Assembly (NCBI GenBank): GCA_948567375.1 | Contig: OX419762.1 | Location: forward strand, 2,485,001 to 2,549,000 | Origin: Lunularia cruciata | Lineage: Eukaryota; Streptophyta; Marchantiopsida; Lunulariales; Lunulariaceae | Length of the DNA: 64,000 nucleotides | Reading direction: 5' to 3' | Part shown: in pieces, positions 34,890 through 46,620 of the stretch | How positions within the stretch are numbered: position 1 is the first letter of the stretch | Layout of the letters: the number at the start of each line of letters is the position of its first letter | Translations under genes and position numbers: made by a program | Notes under the pieces: model-generated | What the model saw: the letters and a program-made list of their open reading frames with translations, nothing else | Told to the model about the DNA's origin: nothing | The model's database searches: none

Positions 34890-37500
34890 CTTATTGAACA
34901 TATCTTTCACCAAGAAGTTCCACAAAACAATCTTAAGTATTGATTATACTAACTATTTTAAAATTAAATTCAAATTAAGTGTGTTGAAATAAACAAGTGA
35001 AGTATAATGCTAAAACGAGTATTCATCATTAGCAATATTGACAATTATTTATCATGTTGTTTGATTTCACAATACCTTATTTTCAAATGATTTTGACATA
35101 TCAGTTCATTGCCATGAGTACTAACAAACTTAAACATCAATGCTTAGTTACAAAAGATTCTTTGAATCTTATGACTTTATCAAGTGTTTTTAAAAAAACT
35201 AAATTTTTAATAAATTTTAATTTGAGATGGTTACTTCAATATAATATAATGAGGATATGTTGAGATACACGCTCAGAAGACCTATAGGAAAGATATTCTA
35301 GCTCTATATAAACATCTTCATGAAACACAATCCAAATGTAAAGAAGATGTCGAGTCAATAAAATATTCATTTATTGTACATAAGTACAATAAGTGAATAT
35401 TATCACAATATATCACAATGTAATGCTCTTCTCTTGCTACAATATCATGGTCTGGTTTATTCAAATGATATTATCAATATAAGATGATAGAATGTATCCT
35501 ATACCTGTTTCAAAATATAAAAAAATTATGCTTCCTTCTATCTTCATCTCAAGATCCGTTATCTCGTCCTTTTCTATCATAGCTTTGCATGAAGTTGGCC
35601 TCACTGCCTGGTCTATATTTCTTGGATTTTGAGGTTTTCCCCTTACAGTAAAGAAATTACATTCTATGATACTATACCTTAGATATTTGTATTTTGAATA
35701 AGACCTTAATGGTAAAGTTTTTTTGAGAATTGAAGAAAACTCATGGAAGAAACTTGCAATTGTAGCTTTCTAGTTCCACTCATGATCTAAACATTTCATT
35801 GCATCTTTTACAATTATAATATATTCACTATTCATCATTTGAGATAGATTCAATTAATATAACTTGATCCTTGAATAACACAATAATAAACTCATCAAGT
35901 ACTTATTGACTTCTCTACAACTGTCTCGTACCAAATATGTGCATATGACCTTTGGCTTAAAAATACACTATTGATAGCTAATGCAATGATGACTCCATTA
36001 ACAAGAGCACAAAATTTTTAAGGAAAGTTGTCACAAATACCAAGCAATTGTTGCAGTTTTATGCTATTGATAAAAACTATATTTGAGATTCTCTCCTTTA
36101 CCTCTTGTGTGAATTGATCTAACATATGAGTTTACTAGGGTTAGAGCTACCTAACATTGGAATAAATTATCACTGGATTAACAGAGTTGATTTGTATGGT
36201 TATATAAAAAACCTTAAAATCTCACCTAGTGCATCATAGATATTACTTCTATATGATTCCTTTTGTTATTTTACTGTAGCATACAACCATTCTATCAATT
36301 TTTATTTTTATTTTTATATAGACGATGCCTTCAAATATCTTCTATCATTTACCCATTTTCCAAAAATTACAACCATCTAAGAACAGTTGAAAAGGTATTT
36401 ATTTGCTCTTCAAACTACGTTACGGACTAAATTATAGACTTTCAAGGGATTCAAGGTTAGAAAAGTTTGCTCCCAAACCTTTATGAGATGTTCTATACTA
36501 TAACTCAAACGCTTTTGCTTTATCAATATTCTTTCTTGTGCATTCTTGGTCTAACCATGACTTAAAGTGAAATAATTTTCCAATTCTATAAGGAATATAC
36601 TATGCTGACTAATTATCAAGTCTTTTAATCCAAATTAAGCCCATACAATATATTGTGTAAGTATTCAAAAAGAAGAAGGAAATCCCTTTTTCTTGGAGGA
36701 GCAACATCTTGCAAACATATCTTTTGCCTACCTATAGTTGAAAAACCATTAGTTTCTTTATCACCACTTCATCTACAGTGGTAATAAGCACTCCTTGCAT
36801 TCATCCTTCTATCTTTTCAACATCTCAACATATCTGTGTATCTTGCAAAACCACAATATACTAATAACTCCACCTCGCATGAGATAATAATATATTTCAA
36901 AACTTTAAATCACTCATAACTTCCAGTTCCTATGTCTATAGATTTCAAACTAGACCCCAATAGAACTAGGTAAGAAACTAAGAAACTAAAAAGATGAGAA
37001 CCATCCCATCATTCTTGTATCAAAAATCACTCAAAATACTATAAAGCATAAATATTGTCATATCTTCTTCGACAATTTCCAACCTTCAATTTGAGGGTAA
37101 ATTTTTATTTTTTTAATTTTACTATTTTCTATAACCATACTATAATATACTCTTGGATAGCGTGATTTTCCCCTCTAATTCTTCTCTATATTCCATTCTA
37201 TATGTGATATTATATAATATTTTTGAGATACTCCATTTAACGTTAGTTTTCCAACGAACAGAAGCATTTCTTTCTTCTCGTCTCACCCGTTATCTGTCAA
37301 TAATCATCAGATTAAGTCTCCCAAAGTTTTTCCAAAATCCAACTTTTAATCTGAGTTTAAGCTTCTGGGGAATTTTAAATTTAAGTTGACCGTTGGCAAT
37401 AATTGAATTTCAAAACACATGTTTTAAAATCTTGTGAACAGGTTGATACTGGTTAATTTAGATGATTCGAATGTATGATAGACTTAATATCCAGGGAATG
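34495..37500. other. AT-rich intergenic DNA with (TA)n tract
   Basis: A (TA)n microsatellite lies at about 34850-34883. No gene was recognised; the open frames are short and lack conserved motifs. A stretch at 36895-36980 resembles two stretches upstream of the R2-like element (40977-41062 and 41122-41208), see findings. Confidence 0.4.
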
Positions 37501-37697
37501 GAAAAAGGCGACCGCGTAGTAAAAATGAAGGATGGGAAGACCCCATCAAGAAGCCGTACAAGGGAGAGACAAAAAAAACAAAAAAGGTAACATGGGGCTA
37601 AGGTATGTAAAAAGGCGACCGTGTAGGAAAAATGAAGGATGGGAAGACCCCATCAAGCCGTACAAGGGAGAGACAAAAAAGGTAACATGGGGCTAAG
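37501..37697 (-). repeat. Tandemly doubled 3' tail of the R2-like element
   Basis: Two copies of an approximately 90-105 bp tail (37501-37602 and 37609-37697), each running, on the element strand, from GCTTAGCCCCATGTTACC to GGTCGCCTTTTT. The inner copy includes the stop codon of the open reading frame. The copies differ mainly in short A-rich insertions. The old copy at 29.3 kb has a single tail. Confidence 0.85.
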
Positions 37698-40600
37698 CCC
37701 CAATAGAGTCTGTATGAGAAATCTGCCCTACCGCACCTAAGATATCTGAGCTATGCAAGTCGTACGGTCTACACACAACTGGAGCATCCGAAGAAACATC
37801 ACCTAATGTGATTGCTCTCCTATGGATTGCACCAGCCACTGCCCTCTGTAGAGCAATGGATACACGCTGTCTAAAGTAAGCTACAAAGTATGAGAGTGAG
37901 AGTGGTACCCCCTGCCGCCTAACATGATAAGCCCTCGCGCACTCCCTGACAAATGTGTCAAATGCCGTGTCCATCGCTCCATATAACTCCAAGGCTAGAG
38001 GAACAAAGAGGTGACCTCGCTGCATGCCCCTGTACTTGGAGACCTTGCGACCTGCTGCTGCACTCGCCGCCCATCCAGGGGGATGGGTAATCACTCCCTC
38101 CGAAACTGTATCTCGCGTAGGGTCCATCACCACGACATCCGCTACTGTCACCTGATCATCTCGGACCAAGTATAAGTCTGCCCTGACACGTGTCGTCTGC
38201 AACGCATACAAACGCTCCCTCCAAGCCAAGTATCCACTCTCTCGTGCCATAGCAAACACTATGTCTCTAATGGCATCATGGGTAGCTATCCTCTGTCCTC
38301 CAAAAGGACACCGTGTCATGTGGACCGCCGCTGCATCTAGTGTAGAACCACACTCACAAGTGAGTAGTGAAGATGCAGATGGGTGGACTAAACCTAGGCG
38401 AAACCTCATCGCTGTAGAGAAAGTAGCCAGTGCGAGTCGGAAAGCCCTAATGCATGGTCGAGCTAGGATCCACGAGCCTGCACCCTTGCCGGAGCAAGAG
38501 CGTAGACGTGCTCTAGTAGCCTGAGGAATGGACGAGTCAACTAAGAGAGAATGTAGCGTATGCTCACACTGTCGCTCCATCAAGGAAGACTGTAGACCTC
38601 TAGTCCAATCTGACGATAGTGAAGCAAACGGTGGAAAACCCTCTCGTGCTCGTGAAGATAGACTATCTCTCGTCTGCCGCAATAACACCTGGAGAGAAAA
38701 GGATTCTCCTTCCACCTCTGTCACATAAGTCTCCAAAACCGGCCTATCAGCAACCACAAAACGAGATGCAAGTAGGGGTGCCGAGAGAGCCCAACTACCC
38801 AAAAATGCTATAGGTGCCATCTCCTCCATAGAAAGCAAGCCAACCCCACCACATGAGATCGGTAGAGCCGTCTGTCTACATGCCAAATCCCCTGTCACAC
38901 ACTCAAAAGTCCCTGGTCCAATAATATCACCAAAGACTCCCATAATCCTCCTATCAAATGCTCTCAGACGTGATAGGAAGGACGATGAGGGAGGAACTGT
39001 ACGGATGAGGTAGGATGGTCGACGAGCAATACTGGAAGAGAGTATACCAAATGCCACCTGCGGATCTCCTAGTAATGGAAGGTCATCCACATGGAGAACA
39101 TCCTCTGCAAGAGCAGCGTCCAAGAAGCGTGTGACAAAATCCTCCGATCCTACTGGCACTCCAAGAACACGAAGTCCCTCTGTGGATGTGATACACCCCT
39201 CTGGAAGCTCAAGGTGGGGAGAGATACCTAAAGGGGACCATGCCCTACACTTTGACACCTTGACTCTCAAGCCTACTAGATGTAGCTCGGTAGTCAAGTA
39301 GTCAAAGGCCTGCCTAATCTGATCTACAGGGCCTACGATGTGTGTATCATCTGCCAAGGATGGAAATACACAACCTGGCATGGCCAAAGTAGTAGACAAG
39401 AGAGCTCTAAAGTGAGCCATGGCAAATAAGGGCCCCCCAAAGGATCTCCCTGACGTGTACCAGCAGCTGACTCCAAGACGGTGACTCCCTCCTGTGAACC
39501 ACCATGCTGGTAGTAAAGGGAAGCAGGAGAGCCATAAAAAGACCGCACAAAAGGAATGAGACTCGCCAAGGATCCACTAGCCTCCCTAAGCTCTCTAAAG
39601 ATGGATGCACGTGAGACGCTATTAAAAGCGTTCTCCACGTCCACCTGTAGGACGACCCACTCCGGATGGATATCTAGGAGTGCTCTAATGCCTAGAGATA
39701 TAGCCTCACATCCTCCAGGTGTAGCTACTCCAAACTGATGTGGACTAAGGTGCTGTCGAAAGTGAGAACGATGCTGAAGGACAATGGTACGACTGACCAA
39801 ACGCAAAAAGATCTCTCCAATAGCGATCGGTCTAATGCCTCCCGTGTCCTTCTCGATCGCGAGAAGTCGACTAGCACCTAAGACCCGACTAACAGACATA
39901 GGAATATCTCCTCTCGCTACTACTGCAGCCACCTGAAACAACTCGGTAAAACCACTAGAAGGATCATCTGCCTGGAAGCAATCTCTAAGGTGCTCATAAA
40001 CCATCCCTGACAAGCCTCCTGAGGAAAGGCGAGGGGCAGTGCACAATGCTTGTGCAAATAGCGACCTATCAAGACATAAAGGCTGCTCCGGCTGATAATC
40101 TAAGACCTCTAGTGGTAGTCCCTCTACTGCTATAGGATGCAATGAGCGTAGGGAAGAGATGGTCTCATCAGTAGGACTCGCTATAGACAGAGGGTGTACC
40201 GCTCGTGCTGCTCTACTAAACTCTCCCGCCTGACCCAATGTCCTACATCGTCGTAATCGAGTGGAATCTATGGTATCCTGTGGCGATGTCTATCTCCTAA
40301 ATCGTGTAGCCCTAACAGACTCCTCCTGAAGGGCTGCCCAATCCCCCGCTCGGAATCGACGAAATCTAGCCGCCACCTCTCTATGCCCCGCACGTCCCCC
40401 TCTAGCATAACGAAGACACCATCGAGGGAGTAGGAGGAATAGGAACCACGCTAACTCGTCCAAGGGATCACGTGCCAAACGATCCAGTGGTAGGCGAAAA
40501 GCCTGTCTAGCCTCATCATGGAGTGTGCGGGGTAGCCTATGGAATAGACGTGGACATGGAAAACTAGTCTCAAATAACCCCAAAATGCAACCCGCCTGAG

Positions 40601-40860
40601 AAGCTAACCACTCCCACGACTCGATCGGTATCCCTGGAACGATCAACGAAGGTATAGAAGAAGCGTGCGTAATCCCGAGTGTCACTGCTGTCGATGTGGT
40701 CGCTTGTCTCACGTGGACATCCCAAGTGGTCCAATCATAGTCCTTGTGCATCTTTCCCACATGGGTCTTTACCCCTTGCGAGGTAAAGCGTCGGTGACAC
40801 ACCGGGCATGGTGTATCCCGACCCGCTCTAGGCGACCCCACATGGGAAGGTGTAGCCATG
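37693..40860 (-). pseudogene. R2-like non-LTR retrotransposon protein, near-intact
   Basis: The first ATG of the long frame is at 40860 (MATPSHVGSPRAG), giving about 1055 residues. Order: a C2H2 finger CPVCHRRFTSQGVKTHVGKMH (residues 18-38), reverse transcriptase with GGIRPIAIGE, motif A DVENAFNSVSR (about 408), motif B GTRQGDPLGGP (about 467) and motif C LADDTHIVG (about 503), then C-x-C...H...C finger CECGSTLDAAAVHMTRC (about 845), and an endonuclease-like region with VADVVVMDP, GRKVSKYRG and ALELYGAMDT. One polypeptide with N-terminal finger and C-terminal finger plus nuclease is the plan of R2-type elements, which nick a target and prime on it. Two breaks: an in-frame TAG at 40290-40292 and a one-base loss in a G run near 39435. 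The catalytic Asp pair is kept. Confidence 0.85.
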
Positions 40861-41340
40861 GCTAGCACAAGAATAATGATAGTAACACATGATACTCCTC
40901 TCCATATCTCCCCATATCTGCAAAACCACAACCCCTCACATCCCAACTCACATAAGAAAACAATCTCTCTCACAACCCTAAAATCTATAAACTTTCATAA
41001 CTTTCAATTTCCGTCTCCAAAATTTTTAAATTAAATTCCCATGGAACTTAATCATGAAAACCCAGAGATTAGAAATGAAAATTCACAACCCATCACTCTC
41101 AATATATAATAATCACTCTCAACCCTAAAAAAAACTAAAAAACTTCATAACTTTCTACTCCATTCTCCATAGTCTTCAATCTAGGTGCCAATGGAACCGG
41201 AATTGAAAAACGAAGAGAATAGTCTATTCACTCGAAAGCTACATGGTAGAGAGCACTCAGATTTTATCAAAATCGTCTCACGTCTCTCCCTCTCATCTCT
41301 CGTCTCCACACTCTCCCCGCATCTCCTCCCGCAGCTCCTG
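40861..41340 (-). other. Likely 5' untranslated region of the R2-like element
   Basis: Purine/pyrimidine-biased sequence upstream of the start, with two diverged copies of a roughly 80-bp unit containing CATAACTTTC and CCAATGGAAC-type wording (40977-41062 and 41122-41208). The outer end of the element could not be fixed; composition changes at about 41340-41400. Confidence 0.4.
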
Positions 41341-43781
41341 ACCAGCTTGGAAATGATGATTTAAGGGGGCATATTACATTAAAGTGCAAACTCTCAACGG
41401 TTATATATCGTACTTACCTGATAAGAGAAGTATGTAACCCGCGGTAACCTCGGAGAATGCACTTAACTGACCCCACATTTGCCACTTCGGCTTGGCTGAA
41501 CCCCAAGTTGGCTGACCCGTTAACTGATCCTTGAATCCTTGACGGGGTGCATCAATCCTATGTGGCAGTGGATCTCACAAACCCCAAAATTGGAACACAA
41601 GAACATTGGTGCCAGCATAGACTAACTTCATGCTACGTCAACTCGTGACATTTAGGTTGACACTTGGGTTCTGTTCAGTCTTTTGCCAACTTGGGTAAGC
41701 GAACTCGAGATACGTTTGGATCCGTTATGTCATTCTAAATGTAGGCTCTGTCATAGAAACTTATTCTTCAAGAAGAGCCTGTCGTCGACTGATGCACCAT
41801 CGGATTCACCCCGATCAGTTGCAGCAGTGGCCTCCCGAAACAAAGTTTGGACGAATGGCGAATAGGAAGGCCACCCGCATTGGATACAGAAACGCCATTG
41901 CTTTCTCATTCCAGAAACGTTCTCAATACGTACTGAGGTTTGAAGTAGAGAAGGTCATCCATTATATCCTTCTGATATCCATAGTACGAATGTTGATGTG
42001 AAGATTTAATTGTTTCCAACTCGGAAATCATGAATATTCCTAAGCTAGGAAGTTGTGGTAGTTTGATTATATTTAATCTAGATGAAGAACAAAATTCCCC
42101 AAAACACCAAACACGCTTCTGTGATATCGGAGAGCACAATCTGGTCATGGAGAATTGCATCTCGAAATCTACTTCTATTTGATTTCAACTTCGATCCAAA
42201 AACTTTTAAGGTCGAGAAATAGTTGTGGACGATCGTCTGCGATAAATTGTGTCACAGAATCAGAGCGGACACTTTCTCAAGACAATTTCCACAAGAGAAT
42301 GCAGGCAGGTGTGTTCTCGCGGCCAATGCTGCAGAGGCCATGCGCCGTGAGCAAAATTCGAGATCCGCGTTTGCGTTTGTTGGGATCCGTAACAGGTCGT
42401 CGTGGACAATAGAGAAATCATCTTCCCGTCCTTGTCCGGGCCTCGTGTGATTCACGTACTACAGTTTAACTGGTAAGGATCCCCATAATTCATCTGAACA
42501 CCTCAACTTTGAACTCGCACGTTTGCAGTAAAGTCTTACTAGACTTACCTTGAGGCGAAAGGCCTTTGGAATTCCATAATGGCAACTACGAGAGCCAGCC
42601 CCGATTCTCAATACTCTCCAATAGTTCAACGACATTCGGTATTTCGTAACATGGGACCAGAACTGCCGATGAAAGCCAAAGACGATGAAAAACTGGCTAT
42701 GCACTCTACAGACTCGTACATCAAGACATAGTCACTTACATTTTAGTATCCAGAAAATCTGGTCTGGCTTTACGATTCTTGAGCATTTCTAGCAAAGCAT
42801 GCACATTGCATAATTCGATTCAGAGCTCGAGAAGGTTGAAAACGTGCTGCAGCTCTGCAGATCGATTGTCTACCCTAATCCCATTTTCCAACCAACTCTC
42901 CCCTAGAGCCTCCAAAGTAGCATGTACTACTTCCTGCTCTCTGAGGGTAACTGCTAGCAATGTCACGTGACTGCTAGCAGCTGTGACATTGCGCTGTCGT
43001 CCAATTCACCTAGACAAATATATCTGCCAATTATCTGCATCCATTTGAACGTTACATCACATGGTGGGACGCGGAGTGATATCATGCATTATGAAATCTA
43101 AACAAAATCGAATTTCAGCCTAGAGTTGAGAATTTACCGTCGGAGGTTTCTCTCATCGATACAAGCGAATCATGAATAATTTGTCACGAATTTACTGGTT
43201 CAATCTTGACCGTATGGCGCAAGGTGATTCCCGACCTAGTACCAAACATAGATTCTTCATGAATCCCCGCAGCTCTGGTGATCTTGAGATGAGCTGCCGT
43301 GACTTCTGATCCAGGGGAATAGTCTGCCCTTGACAGAAAATCGTCTGAACTAGATGATTACTCAACTCCGGGCACCAAACTCCAGGCGAGTGTTTTCTAT
43401 CCAGAGCTACATTTGGAGCCACTAGTGAGATCGTTAACTCGTTAGATCGTCATATCGGTAGCAATACCCTGACAGAGGGCCATGATTGGATATTGAAGAA
43501 AGTAATTCTGAACCTCTCCTTACGCTTTCTACTCTCGAGCAGAATTTTCTTTCCGGGACTCTGGACGGTGAAAGACTTGCTCCTGTCGTGGAAGTAAACA
43601 AGACTCTGCTGGAGGAATTGTAGTCCTCAAGCGCCTTTATCCAATCCAAGTAGGATGCAGGTGATCCAATCCTATTATACTTCTGAACAGCTTCATTAAC
43701 ACTTCTGATACTTGGGAGAGAAGTAGTCTAGTCTACAAGGAGGCGAGGATGCATAATCTCAAAGCCAGTGGAGATAGAGAA
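41341..43781. other. No assigned gene; moderate GC, short open frames only
   Basis: GC content is higher than in the AT-rich flanks and short frames occur on both strands (for example 42252-42704 minus, 43192-43649 minus), but none shows a recognisable domain or a consistent exon chain. A decayed gene or an unknown repeat is possible. Confidence 0.3.
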
Positions 43782-44046
43782 TGGGAAACTGTAAACCCAC
43801 CTCACCTTTTCTACTCATCCACCTCACCCTTCCTATTCTAACACTTCCAGCCAGGTTGGTTGGTTAGTCGTGTGAAATTAATCGTTGTCGTGACATGGGT
43901 CTAGGATTTCTACATCGTATTCTAGCATTGTGGCCAAGTTCATATCACAGCGAGAGTAGTTTGATTGGTTTATTTGCACCTGTATAGTATCGTTAGAGGG
44001 GTGAGGTCGATGAGCAGAAAAGGTGAGGTGGGTTTACAATTTCCCA
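43782..44046. mobile_element. MITE with roughly 48-bp terminal inverted repeats
   Basis: The left end TGGGAAACTGTAAACCCACC (43782 on) and the inverted right end TGGGAAATTGTAAACCCACC (44046 inward) match over about 48 bp with three or four differences; the match includes CTCACCTTTTCT and TCATC(C/G)ACCTCACCC. The element is 265 bp with no coding capacity. The flanks TAGAGA and TAGAGG could be a target duplication, but one extra base on the left makes this uncertain, so the superfamily is not assigned. Confidence 0.8.
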
Positions 44047-46157
44047 TAGAGGTCCAACAACATCAGCATGGACGCGGGGAGAATACAAGGTATGTCCCGA
44101 ACACGCTCCTCATTTGAGTCCACATCAACCAAGAAGTCCATGAGGTCCTCGGAACCCAACTTCCATTCATTGGGGTCCTTTCAGACTGATCCTTTATTCA
44201 TTATTGATGCAACGTTCATAGGAGTTAACGGAGTTAACGGAATGAAAACCTGATGCGTAGATGATTTTTCCTGTTTCGGCCTGCGAGACTAGGGAAACAT
44301 TAGGGTTAATTTCAGAGATCAATACAAGATCTAGTATAGCGAAGAAGGAAATCCTTTATGGTGTGCACAATTGTTTAACGTTGAGGAGCTGAATTGATTT
44401 ATGATGTGATTCATGTTTTTGGTTTACTAGTAAGTTCAAACCAATGCGGTACACATATGTACTTAAATAGGAGAAAGACATTCAGTACTCCGAGAAACTG
44501 CAGCGTTTCAATCTCCATTCTCAATCCATGTTATTATATCAGTGAAATGTAGAGAATTGAGCCACGAGAATGGAGTTTACGATTTCCTTGTAAAACTACA
44601 CAAATGGAGAGCGACCGAATATCTGTATCAAATGGTTCAAACTTCATCAATTCATTCGTGAAAACTGAACGATATAATCGCATATAAAAACAGAGCAGCA
44701 GAAGGTGAGTACCGAAGTTGGCAGCTGGAATTGCTGAGTGGAACTCTCCCAAAGTAAAGAGAATTTATGAAGCCTAGTCGTATGGACAGGGCATCCTGAT
44801 ATTCACGCGGATGGGAAGACGATCGCCTTCACAGACGTTTCGGATTTTGGGAAGTCATTAAATATTAATTGAACCGAAAGCAATCTAGTACCTCTGCTCT
44901 CATAATTCGTCCAGCATGACCAATGCCTTCTAATCATATTCTCCATCTGATCAGAGAAAGTTGCCCTCAGATCATCACTTATACGAATACGAACCTTGCT
45001 CCTAGATTTGTATCGTATGTGCATACAGCTACACAGGGACCCCTTGTCACGGGAGCTTCTCCCAGAAGTCTGTTGTGAGCGTCTCAGAATCTCCTTCAAT
45101 CCATTATAGAGTTTTTCTATCTTCGATGCGATTTTACATTCTCTCACGTTGTCCACGTTCAACACTTTAACTTTGTGGTAATCACCACAAGAGATGACAA
45201 CGTCAGGAACCCATCTTCCATAGTTAGCTTCGTCATGAGCTGTACCACAGCATCAGCATGATCGCGTAAACCTCCGCGTAAACCTGGATCGGCATAATAT
45301 TGTGCTACATGCTGAGACATTCTGTCCATCCTTGGCTCTCCACAATATTTTGGCTATTCGTTCTTCATTTATCCAGTGTTTCAACGAGGCTGATGAACAA
45401 CCTAGTCAAGGGCACATACTGAAGGTCGGATGCAAATGCAATGGCAAGCGGTAGGAGCGTCCATGGAATTTCACCGAGGGCTTAATCGATTTTGTTAGAT
45501 TGAGTGTCAGCTCGATCTGATGGTTCCAAACAGTTCACGGTGAACTTCTTGAAGGGTAGGCCGCTGCTGGTTTTCTCGAAACTCCACTTTGTTCACCAGT
45601 TAGTGATTAGCATCGCAATCGAAGTAGCAGACGTTCGTTATAAGTAGAGCTGATTCATCCTGGAAAGTTGCTGTAAAACTTTCCAACTTTCCCTAAGGAA
45701 ATGAGTAGGAATAATTCCGTGAAGTCACTAGCAACTGCGAAATGTATGACTAAGAACTTCAAATTTCACTAAGACAATCAACGAAAACGAAGGTAGACCC
45801 TAGAACCTTGTCTCAGTAATCGTGACTTGCAGATTCTACTACAGTCATACATGGAAGTGGAAGAAATCGCCATATTCCCATGTACATACCAACTTCCCTT
45901 CTTGCATTGCGCAAAAGTTGCAACGGGTACTTCTACTCGTAAACTGCTGAAGTTCCTCAAGTCTAGCAGCGGGTACATGTATTGAGCTCTTTCTCGTGAT
46001 TCGTGGTAGAAGCTGCTCTAAGTACAATTGTTGGGATATTTGGCAACGTGGAACACCATGGGCAACCATGACAATTAATATTAGGAAGATCTAAGAAATT
46101 GGACTATGATTGTGCAACCAAGTCCTCGGTTATGGATTCTGAGATCCAAGATTGGAT
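44047..46157. other. No assigned gene; two minus-strand open frames noted
   Basis: On the minus strand 45165-44803 is open for 120 codons and stays open upstream to about 45240 (DEANYGRWVPDVVISCGDYH). In another frame 45331-45175 reads MDRMSQHVAQYYADPGL and RDHADAVVQLMTKL. Both look protein-like but no family was recognised and no splice chain could be drawn. They may belong to a decayed gene. Confidence 0.3.
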
Positions 46158-46620
46158 GTTAAGATCTTTCTTCTCAAGTTCCGTACGAAATACCACACAT
46201 TAATTCGAATATTTTCAAATATCGGAGAATCGCAACACAGATATGATAACAGGAAGGATGAGAAAGCACTATCAGGCCGAATATTCCAATTCAAGAAATC
46301 CAAGATGGCTGATATTATGATTATTCTCCTCAAGTTCTGCAAGAAATACTGAATTTTAAATTGGGCTGTTGTCAAATATCCCAATTGGAGTAAGCTGCTT
46401 CTACAAAGTTCTGCTTATGAAGAGACCAAATTGGTGGTGGCCTCCTCGGAAGCAGTACGGGGTATGTTATGATCATTCTCCTCAAGTTCTGCAAGAAATA
46501 CTGAACTCAATTGAGATGTAATTGAGATGTTGTCAAATTCCCAATCCTGTAAGCTGCTTCTACACAGATCTGCTTATGAAGAGACCAAGTTGGTGGTCTC
46601 CTCCTCTTCGAAGGCAGTAG
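46158..46620. repeat. Three diverged tandem copies of a ~152-bp unit
   Basis: Units start at about 46158, 46314 and 46464. Each carries TTCTYCTCAAGTTC followed by GAAATAC, then a TCAAATAT/TCAAATTCCC block. The second and third also share GTAAGCTGCTTCTAC and TCTGCTTATGAAGAGACCAA. The first unit is the most diverged. No coding frame runs through all three. Confidence 0.75.

Noticed and set aside
38261-38813. Plus-strand open frames inside the R2-like element
   Set aside because: They lie opposite a conserved, long reverse-transcriptase frame and are its shadows.
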